Source: Alcaligenaceae bacterium (GTDB lineage Bacteria > Pseudomonadota > Gammaproteobacteria > Burkholderiales > Burkholderiaceae_B). From it: 29,123 bases of DNA. Position 1 is the stretch's first letter; each line of letters opens with the position of its first letter. A program made the translations under genes and the position numbers. Of the stretch, positions 7,557-15,000 are shown piece by piece. The stretch lies in assembly GCA_947380655.1 (NCBI GenBank), contig CANCRX010000037.1:1-29123 (forward strand). Direction: 5' to 3'. The notes under the pieces were generated by a model. That model had not been told where the DNA came from, did not search any database, and saw nothing but the letters and a program-made list of their open reading frames with translations.

Positions 7557-8749
7557 TGAAAATTGTCGAGGCATTTGCTGACTACAGTCAGTTTTTGGAT
7601 ATCAGACGCGATATCCATGCTCACCCTGAACTCGGGTTTGATGAGCACCGTACCTCCGAAATCGTAGCGACCAAGCTGAGTGAATGGGGCATAGAAGTGC
7701 ACCGCGGTATCGCGGGTACGGGTGTTGTCGGTGTGCTCAAGGCAGGCTCAGGACCGCGCACGATCGGTCTGCGTGCGGATATGGACTGCCTGCCACTTCA
7801 GGAGCTTAATCAGTTCGCGCATGCATCGACCCATCCTGGGCAGATGCATGCCTGTGGCCATGATGGCCATACAACCATGCTCTTGGCTGCGGCGTGGCAT
7901 TTATCTCAAACACGCAACTTCAATGGCACGGTGAATTTTGTTTTTCAACCTGCCGAAGAAATGGGGCGTGCCGGGGCTAAAAAAATGATCGCAGATGGCT
8001 TGTTTGAACGCTTCCCGTGCGATGCAATTTTTGGGCTGCATAACTTCTCGATTGGTAATGTAGGTGGGTTTGCCTTGAATGATGGTGCGTTTATGGCATC
8101 GAGCAATCTATTCAAAATCACCATCAAAGGTCGAGGCACACATGCTTCCATGCCTCATACCGGGATTGATCCTGTCGCGCCCGTTCTCGCCTTAGCAACG
8201 GCGCTACAAGGGGTGGTCTCCAAGGTGGTTCCCACTACGGACCGCGCCTTGTTAGCCGTCACGCAGCTTCAGGGTTCTGTTGCACCGAATATCATTCCTG
8301 ACGAAGCCTCGCTTGGTGGTGTTGTTCGGACATTTTCATTAAGCGCACTGGACCGTATTGAGCAACGCGTCCGTACTTTGGCTACACATATTGCACAGTC
8401 CTATGAATGCGAAGCGGATATTTCCTTTCGGCGCGCCTCACCGCCAGTGATCAATCATCCTAACGAAGCGCGTTTTGCTGCCGAGGTCATGCGTGAAGTC
8501 GTTGGAAAAGAAATGGTTGATGACCAATTTCCAGGGGTACTGACAGCCGAAGACTTTGCTTACATGTTGCTGGAACGACCTGGTTGTTACGCATTTATTG
8601 GTAATGGCGAGGGTAAACATCGTCTGGAAGGCCATGGTGAGGGCGCATGCATCCTGCACAATGCATCGTATGACTTTAACGATGCGATCATTCCAGTGGG
8701 AGCGAGCTATTTTGTTCGTTTAACCGAGAAATGGCTGAATCAGGACTGA
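7556..8749 (+). CDS. M20-family amidohydrolase (hippurate hydrolase/aminoacylase-like)
   Basis: A 397-residue member of the M20D amidohydrolases, which hydrolyse N-acyl amino acids or similar amides in the cytoplasm using a metal pair. Metal ligands are visible: Cys100 and His102 in MHACGHDGH, Glu134/Glu135 in QPAEE, His162 in GLHN, and a late His in ILHNASYDFND. DIHAHPELGFDEHRTSE opens the protein, and GRGTHASMPHTGIDPV marks the lid/dimerisation domain. It begins inside the stop codon of the Bug receptor and is followed 41 bases later by an intrinsic terminator, so it is the last gene of the unit. I infer that it frees the acid processed by the upstream enzymes; auxin-conjugate or acyl-amino-acid hydrolysis are equal options. 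Confidence 0.93.
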   Translation: MKIVEAFADYSQFLDIRRDIHAHPELGFDEHRTSEIVATKLSEWGIEVHRGIAGTGVVGVLKAGSGPRTIGLRADMDCLPLQELNQFAHASTHPGQMHACGHDGHTTMLLAAAWHLSQTRNFNGTVNFVFQPAEEMGRAGAKKMIADGLFERFPCDAIFGLHNFSIGNVGGFALNDGAFMASSNLFKITIKGRGTHASMPHTGIDPVAPVLALATALQGVVSKVVPTTDRALLAVTQLQGSVAPNIIPDEASLGGVVRTFSLSALDRIEQRVRTLATHIAQSYECEADISFRRASPPVINHPNEARFAAEVMREVVGKEMVDDQFPGVLTAEDFAYMLLERPGCYAFIGNGEGKHRLEGHGEGACILHNASYDFNDAIIPVGASYFVRLTEKWLNQD

Positions 8750-8789
8750 CAGGATCTCACTGCAGGCATTACTAGGGTATTTGCCCATC

Positions 8790-8816
8790 AAAAACGCCTC
8801 CGACAGGGGCGTTTTT
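8790..8816 (+). terminator. Rho-independent terminator after the M20 gene
   Basis: The sequence AAAAACGCCTC (8790-8800), a 5-base loop (CGACA) and AGGGGCGTTTTT form a stem of up to 11 pairs including one T-G pair, ending in five T residues. This is a textbook intrinsic terminator. The A-rich left arm means that it could also work in the opposite direction. It closes the catabolic operon and separates it from the TRAP permease genes, which start 86 bases later. Confidence 0.9.
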
Positions 8817-8902
8817 GCTTCTAATTTAGTTATGATCTGGGGTTGATGTACTCTTGCCTGCCACGTTGTGACTTTGGTGGCCATGCGTGCTGTGGAGAAA
8901 AA

Positions 8903-9442
8903 ATGAAACAGTTATTGGCAGTGGCCGGGTTAATCGACCGGTTGACTGATTTTTTTGCGGGATTCGCCAAATGGGCGGTTTTCCTTTGCAGCTTTATCAG
9001 TGCAGGTAATGCGGTGGTGCGTTACACCATAGGGTATAGCTCAAATGCATGGCTCGAGATCCAGTGGTATTTGTTTGCGGCCTGTGTGATGCTTGGTGCT
9101 GCCCAAGTGTTGCGAGTTAACGAACATGTGCGGGTTGATGTGATTTACGGCACGTTGAAAAGCCGTAGCCGAGTCTATGTAGACTTGTTCGGATTACTGT
9201 TTTTTCTGATGCCAGCCATGCTGCTGTTTACGTATTTGTCGTGGCCTTTGTTTGTCAGCATGCTTGTCTCTCAGGAGATGTCAGGAAATTCTGGTGGACT
9301 GATTCGCTGGCCTGCGATGATGTTGCTGCCGTTTGGCTTTGGTCTGATGGTTTTGCAAGGCATCTCTGAAATCATCAAACGCGTCGGTTGGCTGACGCAC
9401 CACTATCAGATGGACCTGACCTACGAGAGGCCACTGCAATGA
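8903..9442 (+). CDS. TRAP transporter small permease subunit (DctQ family)
   Basis: The small four-helix integral membrane subunit of a tripartite ATP-independent periplasmic transporter, 179 residues. Typical signs are the amphipathic start GLIDRLTDFFAGFAKWAVF, the sequence SSNAWLEIQWYLFAACVMLGAA with the charged WxEEx-like position, and RVNEHVRVDVIYGTL between helices. I chose the ATG at 8903, with GGAG 7 bases upstream; an ATG at 8843 would add 20 residues rich in Cys and His that do not look like the family. The stop overlaps the start of the large permease gene by 4 bases (ATGA). No promoter stands out, although TATGAT at 8831-8836 would serve as a -10 box. Confidence 0.93.
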   Translation: MKQLLAVAGLIDRLTDFFAGFAKWAVFLCSFISAGNAVVRYTIGYSSNAWLEIQWYLFAACVMLGAAQVLRVNEHVRVDVIYGTLKSRSRVYVDLFGLLFFLMPAMLLFTYLSWPLFVSMLVSQEMSGNSGGLIRWPAMMLLPFGFGLMVLQGISEIIKRVGWLTHHYQMDLTYERPLQ

Positions 9443-10932
9443 GCATGGAAAACTTTGCCCCCTTAATGTTTGTGGGGCTGATCATCATTATGCTGATTGG
9501 GTTCCCTGTCGCTTTTTCACTTGCAGCACTTGGTTTGCTTAGTGGATTCATCGCGATTCAGATGAACTGGTTCCCTGTTAGTTTCATGTACAACTTGCCG
9601 CTGAATATCTTCAGCATTTTGTCTAATGATTTGCTGCTTGCGATACCGTTCTTTACTTTGATGGGGGCGATCCTCGAAAAATGTGGTTTGGCGGAGGATA
9701 TGCTCGATTCGATGGGGCAGTTGTTTGGTCCGATTCGCGGAGGTCTTGGATACTCAGTCATTCTGGTTGGCTTTATTCTTGGCGCCATTACAGGCACCGT
9801 AGCAGGTCAGGTCATCGCCATGGCGATGATCTCGCTCCCCGTCATGATGCGCTATGGCTACAACATGCGTTATGCCACCGGCGTACTGGCCGCGTCAGGT
9901 ACGATCACGCAGCTTGTGCCGCCCTCGCTTGTGCTGGTAGTGATGGCCGATCAGCTGGGTCGCTCTGTCGGCGATATGTATAAGGGCGCCTGGGGGCCTT
10001 CTATCCTTCAGGTATTGATTTTCCTTATCTATACCTTCGCCTTGTCAAAGTTTCGGCCCTCGCATGTGCCAGGTTTGCCAAGAGATGCACGAACATTAGA
10101 CGGCTGGGCGTTATGGAAAAAATGCCTGCGTGGCATCATTCCTTCGGCCATTCTGATTTTTGCTGTACTGGGTAGCATGGGTGGTTTGCCTGGCATGACG
10201 ACTGCGATCGCTACGCCCACCGAGGCGGGTGCCATGGGTGCAATGGGCGCTTTGATTCTCGCCTTTGTTCATAAAAGGCTGAGCTGGAACATTGTGCGTG
10301 ATGGCATGACCAACACCATGCGGATTACGGCGATGGTGGTCTTTATTCTGATCGGCTCCAGGACCTTTTCGCTAGTGTTTCAGGGCGTGGACGGAGCGAT
10401 CTGGATTGAACACTTGCTCTCAGGTTTGCCTGGTGGTCAGATCGGCTTTCTGCTGGTCGTAAATATATTTGTTTTCTTTCTGGCGTTCTTTCTTGATTTC
10501 TTTGAGATCGCGTTCATTATTCTGCCTATGCTTGCTCCGGTCGCAAACAAGCTTGGCATAGATATGATCTGGTTTGGTGTGCTGTTGTGCGTCAATATGC
10601 AGACCAGCTTTATGCACCCACCGTTTGGTTTTGCGTTGTTTTATTTGCGTAGCTCGGCCGACACCTTGTTTAAAACGGGATCTTTACCTTCGAAGGTCCT
10701 GTCCCGCGATATTTATCTCGGATCCATTCCGTGGGTGTTTTTGCAGTTAATGCTTGTGCTGATTGTGATTTTTATTCCACAAACCGTCACTGTTTTTCTG
10801 GATAAGCCCATTGTCGTAGACGTGAACACCATCAAAATCGAGTTGCCTGAAAATGATTTGGAGCAGTCCGAAGGCCAGGACGATCAAACTACCAATGATT
10901 TGATGCGCGGCTTGATGAAAGAGGCTAAGTAA
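9439..10932 (+). CDS. TRAP transporter large permease subunit (DctM family)
   Basis: The large transport subunit, 497 residues, predominantly hydrophobic with about 12 membrane segments. Recognisable family stretches are LLAIPFFTLMGAILEKCGLAEDM, IGMxxGTxxGxxxA-type GAITGTVAGQVIAMAMISLP, ATGVLAASGTITQLVPPSLVLVV, and TPTEAGAMGAMGAL. The extended acidic C-terminal tail (ELPENDLEQSEGQDDQTTND) also occurs in the TakM-like branch of larger TRAP permeases. The ATG at 9439 overlaps the small-subunit stop and has GAGAGG 8 bases upstream. The complex drives uptake of organic acids with a sodium or proton gradient and needs a DctP-type receptor, which is not in the window; Bug receptors flank the unit instead. 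Confidence 0.94.
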   Translation: MSMENFAPLMFVGLIIIMLIGFPVAFSLAALGLLSGFIAIQMNWFPVSFMYNLPLNIFSILSNDLLLAIPFFTLMGAILEKCGLAEDMLDSMGQLFGPIRGGLGYSVILVGFILGAITGTVAGQVIAMAMISLPVMMRYGYNMRYATGVLAASGTITQLVPPSLVLVVMADQLGRSVGDMYKGAWGPSILQVLIFLIYTFALSKFRPSHVPGLPRDARTLDGWALWKKCLRGIIPSAILIFAVLGSMGGLPGMTTAIATPTEAGAMGAMGALILAFVHKRLSWNIVRDGMTNTMRITAMVVFILIGSRTFSLVFQGVDGAIWIEHLLSGLPGGQIGFLLVVNIFVFFLAFFLDFFEIAFIILPMLAPVANKLGIDMIWFGVLLCVNMQTSFMHPPFGFALFYLRSSADTLFKTGSLPSKVLSRDIYLGSIPWVFLQLMLVLIVIFIPQTVTVFLDKPIVVDVNTIKIELPENDLEQSEGQDDQTTNDLMRGLMKEAK

Positions 10933-10937
10933 TCTGT

Positions 10938-11378
10938 ATGCGTGCCGGGATGGATACTTTTATCGATCACCCTGTAGAAGGGCCCGCATTTCCTCTCTTA
11001 GTCAAAGGCATGGCAACGTTGTTAATGATTGCAATGATTTACTGGGGGGCGGGTGCCGAGCAGCAAATTATCTGGCACGAGTTTTCAACAGGTGCGGCGT
11101 TTCTTTTTGGTGGTGCAATCCTTATTACTGTCGTAGCCTACGTGTGGATCCTGAAGAGTCGGACATCGATTGATGGCTTGGCGATTGAGCAAACATGGAT
11201 ATGGAAAAGGCGAGTATTACTCGCTGACATCACACAAGCCAAATTTATTTATGTGCCCTATCTAAGCTGGTTGATCGCGCCACGATTGATCGTTCGCGCA
11301 GGTCCGGGCGTCAGTGTATTTTATTCTGCGAGCCCCCAAGTTCAGCGCGTATTTGCTCGCTTAATGTCCGGAAAATAA
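10938..11378 (+). CDS. Small membrane protein, two TM helices plus PH-like domain
   Basis: A 146-residue protein 5 bases after the large TRAP permease and probably on its transcript. A short polar start is followed by two hydrophobic helices (about residues 20-42 and 50-70, with a short acidic/His linker), then a C-terminal beta-rich part of about 75 residues (SRTSIDGLAIEQTWIWKR, ADITQAKFIYVP, RLIVRAGPGVSVFYSASP, VQRVFARLM). That layout matches bacterial PH-domain (bPH2-like) membrane proteins. I do not recognise an orthologue or function. Its place after the permease suggests an accessory or stability role, but it may simply be a neighbour. The start could also be the ATG at 10950. The ribosome site is weak. 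Confidence 0.75.
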   Translation: MRAGMDTFIDHPVEGPAFPLLVKGMATLLMIAMIYWGAGAEQQIIWHEFSTGAAFLFGGAILITVVAYVWILKSRTSIDGLAIEQTWIWKRRVLLADITQAKFIYVPYLSWLIAPRLIVRAGPGVSVFYSASPQVQRVFARLMSGK

Positions 11379-11383
11379 TATAG

Positions 11384-11403
11384 CGGCAGGCTTGAACCTG
11401 TCG
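11384..11403 (+). terminator. Weak hairpin after the PH-like gene
   Basis: CGGCAGG (11384-11390) can pair with CCTGTCG (11397-11403) around a 6-base loop, with one G-T pair. It starts 5 bases after the stop codon of the PH-like gene, where a terminator would be expected. A T run follows only about 12 bases later (11416-11421), so it is not a standard intrinsic terminator. It may be a weak terminator or an mRNA 3' end stabiliser. Confidence 0.3.
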
Positions 11404-11454
11404 TGGATGACAATAATTTTTTGACGAATTTATCTGTACGAAAGGGAACAGACG

Positions 11455-12462
11455 ATGGAATCGATTCAGTTTTCGGGAAGCGCCCGAGTTGTTGGAAATT
11501 TTTTAAAAGCCTTCATCGCTGCCACTGTTTGCGCATTTAGTTTGGGTGCGCAAGCGGCAGACTATCCGGATAAACCAATTTCAGTGCTTGTTGGATTCCC
11601 TCCGGGAACCTCGACAGACTCGGTCGCGCGGATTTTAAGTGAACGGTTAAGTAAAGAACTCGGTCAGCCGATTATTGTTAAAAATCGCCCCGGTGTTGGA
11701 GGCAGCCTTGCCTTGGGGGAGCTTGCCAAAATGAAGCCTGATGGCTACACCATTGCGCTTTCGGCATCAGGACCGCTAGGGATCAATCCGCATTTACTTA
11801 AAAATATTAACTACGATGCATTAAAGGATTTTTCACCAATTGGCCAGACATCTTGGCTACCCTTTTTATTAGTGACTAATAAAACGAAAGGTCTTGATAC
11901 TTTCCCAAAATTGGTTGAATACGCACGCGCGAATCCGGACAAGCTTACCTACGCCTCGATCGGGCTCGGGACAACCAGCCATTTGCTCATGGCAATGTTG
12001 CTGGAGAAGACCAATCTGAAAATGGTCCATGTGCCTTACACCGGTAGCAGTCAATCACAGGCGGACGTGATCGGCGGTAATGTCGACATGACAATCGATA
12101 CACTGGTCACTACCTTGCCTCACGTTAAATCAGGGCGACTGAATGGTATTGCTGTGAGTACAAGTGATCGCGCAAATTTAGATCCTACGATTCCGACTTT
12201 GCAAGAGCAAGGTGTACCCGATTACAACATGGGTGCCTGGCTGGGTTTTGTCGCCCCGCAGGGTACGCCGCCTGCAATCGTTAAACGTTTACATGATGAG
12301 GTGAATAAGGCGCTGAAAGATCCCGAGATCGCCCAGCGACTTGAAGCATTAGGTACGCAGGTTGTAATGAGTCCGAGTTCGGCTGAATTCAATGATTTGA
12401 TTATCAAAAACTATGACACTTGGGGTCGACTGATTAAACAAGCAGGCCTCGAGCAGAAATAA
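11455..12462 (+). CDS. TctC/Bug-family periplasmic solute receptor
   Basis: A complete 335-residue Bug receptor. The longer N region (MESIQFSGSARVVGNFLK) leads into a hydrophobic core and an AQA-A cleavage site near residue 34. The mature protein shows KPISVLVGFPPGTSTDSVARIL (ligand loop with its Asp), LTYASIGLGTTSHLLMAMLL, MVHVPYTGSSQSQADVIGGNVDM and LGFVAPQGTPPAIVKRLHDEV. GGGA lies 7 bases before the ATG. It leads a group of oxidoreductase genes and is separated from the TRAP genes by a weak hairpin. It is clearly distinct from the receptor at 6591-7556, with different loop residues, so it probably has a different ligand. Ligand and permease are unknown. Confidence 0.94.
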   Translation: MESIQFSGSARVVGNFLKAFIAATVCAFSLGAQAADYPDKPISVLVGFPPGTSTDSVARILSERLSKELGQPIIVKNRPGVGGSLALGELAKMKPDGYTIALSASGPLGINPHLLKNINYDALKDFSPIGQTSWLPFLLVTNKTKGLDTFPKLVEYARANPDKLTYASIGLGTTSHLLMAMLLEKTNLKMVHVPYTGSSQSQADVIGGNVDMTIDTLVTTLPHVKSGRLNGIAVSTSDRANLDPTIPTLQEQGVPDYNMGAWLGFVAPQGTPPAIVKRLHDEVNKALKDPEIAQRLEALGTQVVMSPSSAEFNDLIIKNYDTWGRLIKQAGLEQK

Positions 12463-12529
12463 ATTAACCCGATTGATGTATGGATGACAGATCAGTATTT
12501 GTGGATATAAATATATAAAAGGATATGAA

Positions 12530-13324
12530 ATGTTAAGACTGGATGGAAAGATTGCTTTGGTAACAGGCTGTGGCACACACGGAGAAGGCTGGGGAAATGG
12601 CAAAGCGATTTCTGTTCTATTAGCCAGACAGGGAGCAAAAATTTTTGGTGCGGATTTAAATCTTGATGCCGCAAAAGAAACCCAGCGCATCATCAGCGAA
12701 GAGGGTGGCGAGGCGCACGTCATGGCGGCTAACGTCACAACGGCAGCGGGTGTCAAGGAGATGGTCGATGCGTGTATTGCGCAATATGGCCGTATCGATA
12801 TCTTGATCAATAACGTTGGTCGCTCGGAGCCAGGTGGCCCTGTTGAAATGAGTGAAGAAACCTGGGATGAGCAAATGGACGTCAACGTCAAGTCTGCCTT
12901 CCTGTGCTGCAAGGCTGTTTTGCCCATTATGGAAAAGCAGGGCAGCGGAGCCATTGTCAGTATCTCCTCCGTGGCGGGTATCAGCTATGTTGGCAAACCT
13001 CAGGTTGGCTATGCAGCGGGCAAGGCGGCATTGCAGCAACTCACAAAAACAACGGCAGTTATTTACGCTGCACGAGGTGTCCGTCTGAATTGCGTTGCAC
13101 CCGGTTTGGTCTTTACGCCGCTCGTCAAGCGCCTCGCTGATAAATATGCAAAAGGTGATTTTGAGGGCTTTGTCGCACATCGTCACAATCAGGTTCCTGC
13201 AGGATTTATGGGCGATGCGTGGGATGTCGCCAATACAGTGGTGTTTCTGGCCAGCGATGAAAGTCGCTACATCACCGGCCAGACCATCGTTGTGGATGGC
13301 GGCCTGACGTCCGCCACGCGATAA
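12530..13324 (+). CDS. SDR-family oxidoreductase with enlarged cofactor loop
   Basis: A 264-residue classical SDR. The cofactor loop is longer than usual, TGCGTHGEGWGNG (12-24) in place of TGxxxGxG, a form seen in one SDR subgroup with GWGNGKA. Other motifs are Asp42 after beta-2 (NAD preference), NNVG (94-97) in place of NNAG, N119, S147, Y161 and K165 (YAAGK), and TGQTIVVDGG at the end. AAAGGA lies 6-12 bases before the ATG. It follows a Bug receptor by 67 bases and precedes an MDR gene by 67 bases. It probably oxidises a secondary alcohol of the compound imported by this set, but the substrate is not readable. Confidence 0.92.
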   Translation: MLRLDGKIALVTGCGTHGEGWGNGKAISVLLARQGAKIFGADLNLDAAKETQRIISEEGGEAHVMAANVTTAAGVKEMVDACIAQYGRIDILINNVGRSEPGGPVEMSEETWDEQMDVNVKSAFLCCKAVLPIMEKQGSGAIVSISSVAGISYVGKPQVGYAAGKAALQQLTKTTAVIYAARGVRLNCVAPGLVFTPLVKRLADKYAKGDFEGFVAHRHNQVPAGFMGDAWDVANTVVFLASDESRYITGQTIVVDGGLTSATR

Positions 13325-13342
13325 GTATTCTGGGTCTACAGC

Positions 13343-13368
13343 CGCGGTCTATATTCGCGGTCAATATT
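13343..13368 (+). repeat. Tandem 13-base repeat before the MDR gene
   Basis: CGCGGTCTATATT (13343-13355) is followed directly by CGCGGTCAATATT (13356-13368); the two units differ at one base. The heptamer TCTACAG also flanks the pair (13335-13341 and 13373-13379). The array fills much of the 67-base gap between the SDR and MDR genes and ends 23 bases before the MDR start codon. A direct-repeat protein site, or a local duplication that arose by slippage, are both possible. Confidence 0.6.
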
Positions 13369-13391
13369 CATTTCTACAGGAAACGCACATC

Positions 13392-14366
13392 ATGAAAGCA
13401 GTTGTACTCAACACAGAAGGTTTTTCGATTCAAGACGCTCCGCGCCCAGTCCCTTCTGAAGAGCAGGTGCTGGTTCGTGTCAAAGCATGTGGTTTGAATC
13501 GCGCTGATCTTGGCGTGATCGCTGGTGGCAAGCATGGCAGCCAGGGTGGTGCCGGCACGATTCCTGGTATGGAGTGGGCCGGTGAGGTGGTTGAGGTTGG
13601 TGCCAAGGCGCACGGCGTTAAGGTCGGTGATCGCGTCATGTGTTCCGGTTCAGGCGGTTATGCAGAATATGCGGTCTCGGATTGGGGCAGAACCATACCG
13701 CTGCCAAGCGAGACGATGACCTATGAGCAAGCCGTCACGCTCCCCATCGCAGTACAAACTATGCACAATGCCTTGGTGACAGTGGGTGAGCTTAAGCCAG
13801 GTGAAACCGTTCTGATTCAAGGTGCCTCATCAGGTGTTGGCTTGATGGCGATGCAAATCGCCCGTGCCATGGGCGCCAAAATGGTGATCGGTACCTCTTC
13901 TAACGCAACACGTCGCGAGCAGTTAAAAAGTTATGGCGCTGATGTGGCGCTTGATAACAGCGATCCCAATTGGCCTGCACTGGCTATCGAGGCCAATGGT
14001 GGTAAAGGCGTTGATCTGATTATTGATCAGTTATCTGGTCCCTTTGGCAATCCAAATATGGAAGCCTGCAAAATCCTTGGACGTATTGTCAACGTTGGAC
14101 GACTTGCAGGTCGTTTCGCAGAATTCGATTTTGACTTGCACGCGCTCAAACGGATCAAGTACACCGGGGTGACTTTCCGTACGCGCAGCATTGATGAGAT
14201 CCGCGAGATTGCTTTACGTGCTATGTCAGATTTAGGTGCTCATCTCAAATCAGGAAAAATAGCTTTGCCGATTGATAGCTCTTTTAAATTTGATCAGATT
14301 GCTGATGCGTTTGCACGTATGCGTGCGAATCAGCATTTCGGAAAAATTGTTGTCACGCTGGATTAA
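13392..14366 (+). CDS. Zinc-free MDR oxidoreductase (quinone reductase-like)
   Basis: A 324-residue medium-chain dehydrogenase/reductase. An N-terminal GroES-like domain (VKACGLNRADLGVIAG, about 30-45; IPGMEWAGEVVEVG, 57-70) is followed by a Rossmann domain with GASSGVG (144-150), the Ala-Ser-Ser-Gly-Val-Gly signature of NADPH-binding quinone reductases. The catalytic and structural zinc cysteines of true alcohol dehydrogenases are absent. CAGGA lies ahead of the ATG. The stop codon overlaps the start of the PPOX gene (TAATG), so the two are coupled. The expected activity is NADPH-dependent reduction of a quinone or an alpha,beta-unsaturated carbonyl; which one is unknown. Confidence 0.93.
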   Translation: MKAVVLNTEGFSIQDAPRPVPSEEQVLVRVKACGLNRADLGVIAGGKHGSQGGAGTIPGMEWAGEVVEVGAKAHGVKVGDRVMCSGSGGYAEYAVSDWGRTIPLPSETMTYEQAVTLPIAVQTMHNALVTVGELKPGETVLIQGASSGVGLMAMQIARAMGAKMVIGTSSNATRREQLKSYGADVALDNSDPNWPALAIEANGGKGVDLIIDQLSGPFGNPNMEACKILGRIVNVGRLAGRFAEFDFDLHALKRIKYTGVTFRTRSIDEIREIALRAMSDLGAHLKSGKIALPIDSSFKFDQIADAFARMRANQHFGKIVVTLD

Positions 14367-14971
14367 TGAATATGCACATCGAATCGGTCGACCAGTTAAG
14401 AACGCTCTATGGTGCGGCAAAAGAGCGTGCCTTAAAAAAGGAGATGCCTTCACTCGATGTGCATTGTCGTCAGTTCATTGCGCTCTCGCCCTTTGTCGTG
14501 CTTGGCAGTGGCGATCGTGCGGGTTATCTGGATGCATCGCCACGCGGTGGTTTACCTGGATTTGTCAAAGTGCTGGATGAGCATACGCTGCTCGTACCAG
14601 ATTCTCCTGGCAATAATCGCCTCGATACGCTTGAAAATATTTTGAGCACAAAAGAGGTTGGTATGTTGTTTCTCATCCCGGGTATGGATGAGACGTTGAG
14701 AGTCAATGGTGTTGCAAGTCTGCACACCGATGCGCAGTATCTGGCTTGCTGCAGTTCGGAACTCAGGAATCCAAAACTAGTGATTAAAGTCGAGGTTCGA
14801 CAAGCCTATCTGCACTGTGCCAAGGCATTTATGCGATCCAAACTCTGGGATCCAACGAGCCAGATCGAGCGAAGCATGATGCCAACCATGAATGACATGA
14901 TTGGTGCTCAGACGGGTATCAATGCTGAGACGCAAGAAGAAACACTCAAGCGCTATCTCACCGAGCTTTAA
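14366..14971 (+). CDS. PPOX-class FMN-binding protein (MSMEG_1061-like)
   Basis: A 201-residue split-barrel flavoprotein of the pyridoxamine 5'-phosphate oxidase-like superfamily. The core signature LDASPRGGLPGFVKVLD, then LLVPDSPGNNRLDTLENIL, then VGMLFLIPGMDETLRVNG is that of the MSMEG_1061-type branch, which binds a flavin or deazaflavin and is not pyridoxine biosynthesis. It has a helical N-terminal extension (about residues 1-35) and a C-terminal tail with TGINAETQEETLKRYL. Its ATG overlaps the MDR stop codon, so it could exchange electrons with that enzyme or act on its product (inference). The natural substrate of this branch is not known to me. Confidence 0.88.
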   Translation: MNMHIESVDQLRTLYGAAKERALKKEMPSLDVHCRQFIALSPFVVLGSGDRAGYLDASPRGGLPGFVKVLDEHTLLVPDSPGNNRLDTLENILSTKEVGMLFLIPGMDETLRVNGVASLHTDAQYLACCSSELRNPKLVIKVEVRQAYLHCAKAFMRSKLWDPTSQIERSMMPTMNDMIGAQTGINAETQEETLKRYLTEL

Positions 14972-15000
14972 TACTTGTATATAGCTTGAAAGAATCCACC

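Noticed and set aside
8843..8902. An upstream start that would lengthen the TRAP small permease by 20 residues
   Set aside because: The extra residues (Cys- and His-rich) are unlike DctQ proteins, and the ATG at 8903 has a well-placed GGAG.
12349..12954. A 201-residue minus-strand open frame across the Bug/SDR junction
   Set aside because: It is antisense to two well-supported genes, its translation shows no family motif, and it is rich in Ser, Pro and Cys as is typical of shadow frames.
12656..13186. A 176-residue minus-strand open frame inside the SDR gene
   Set aside because: It lies wholly antisense to a gene with all SDR motifs and has no recognisable domain or ribosome site.
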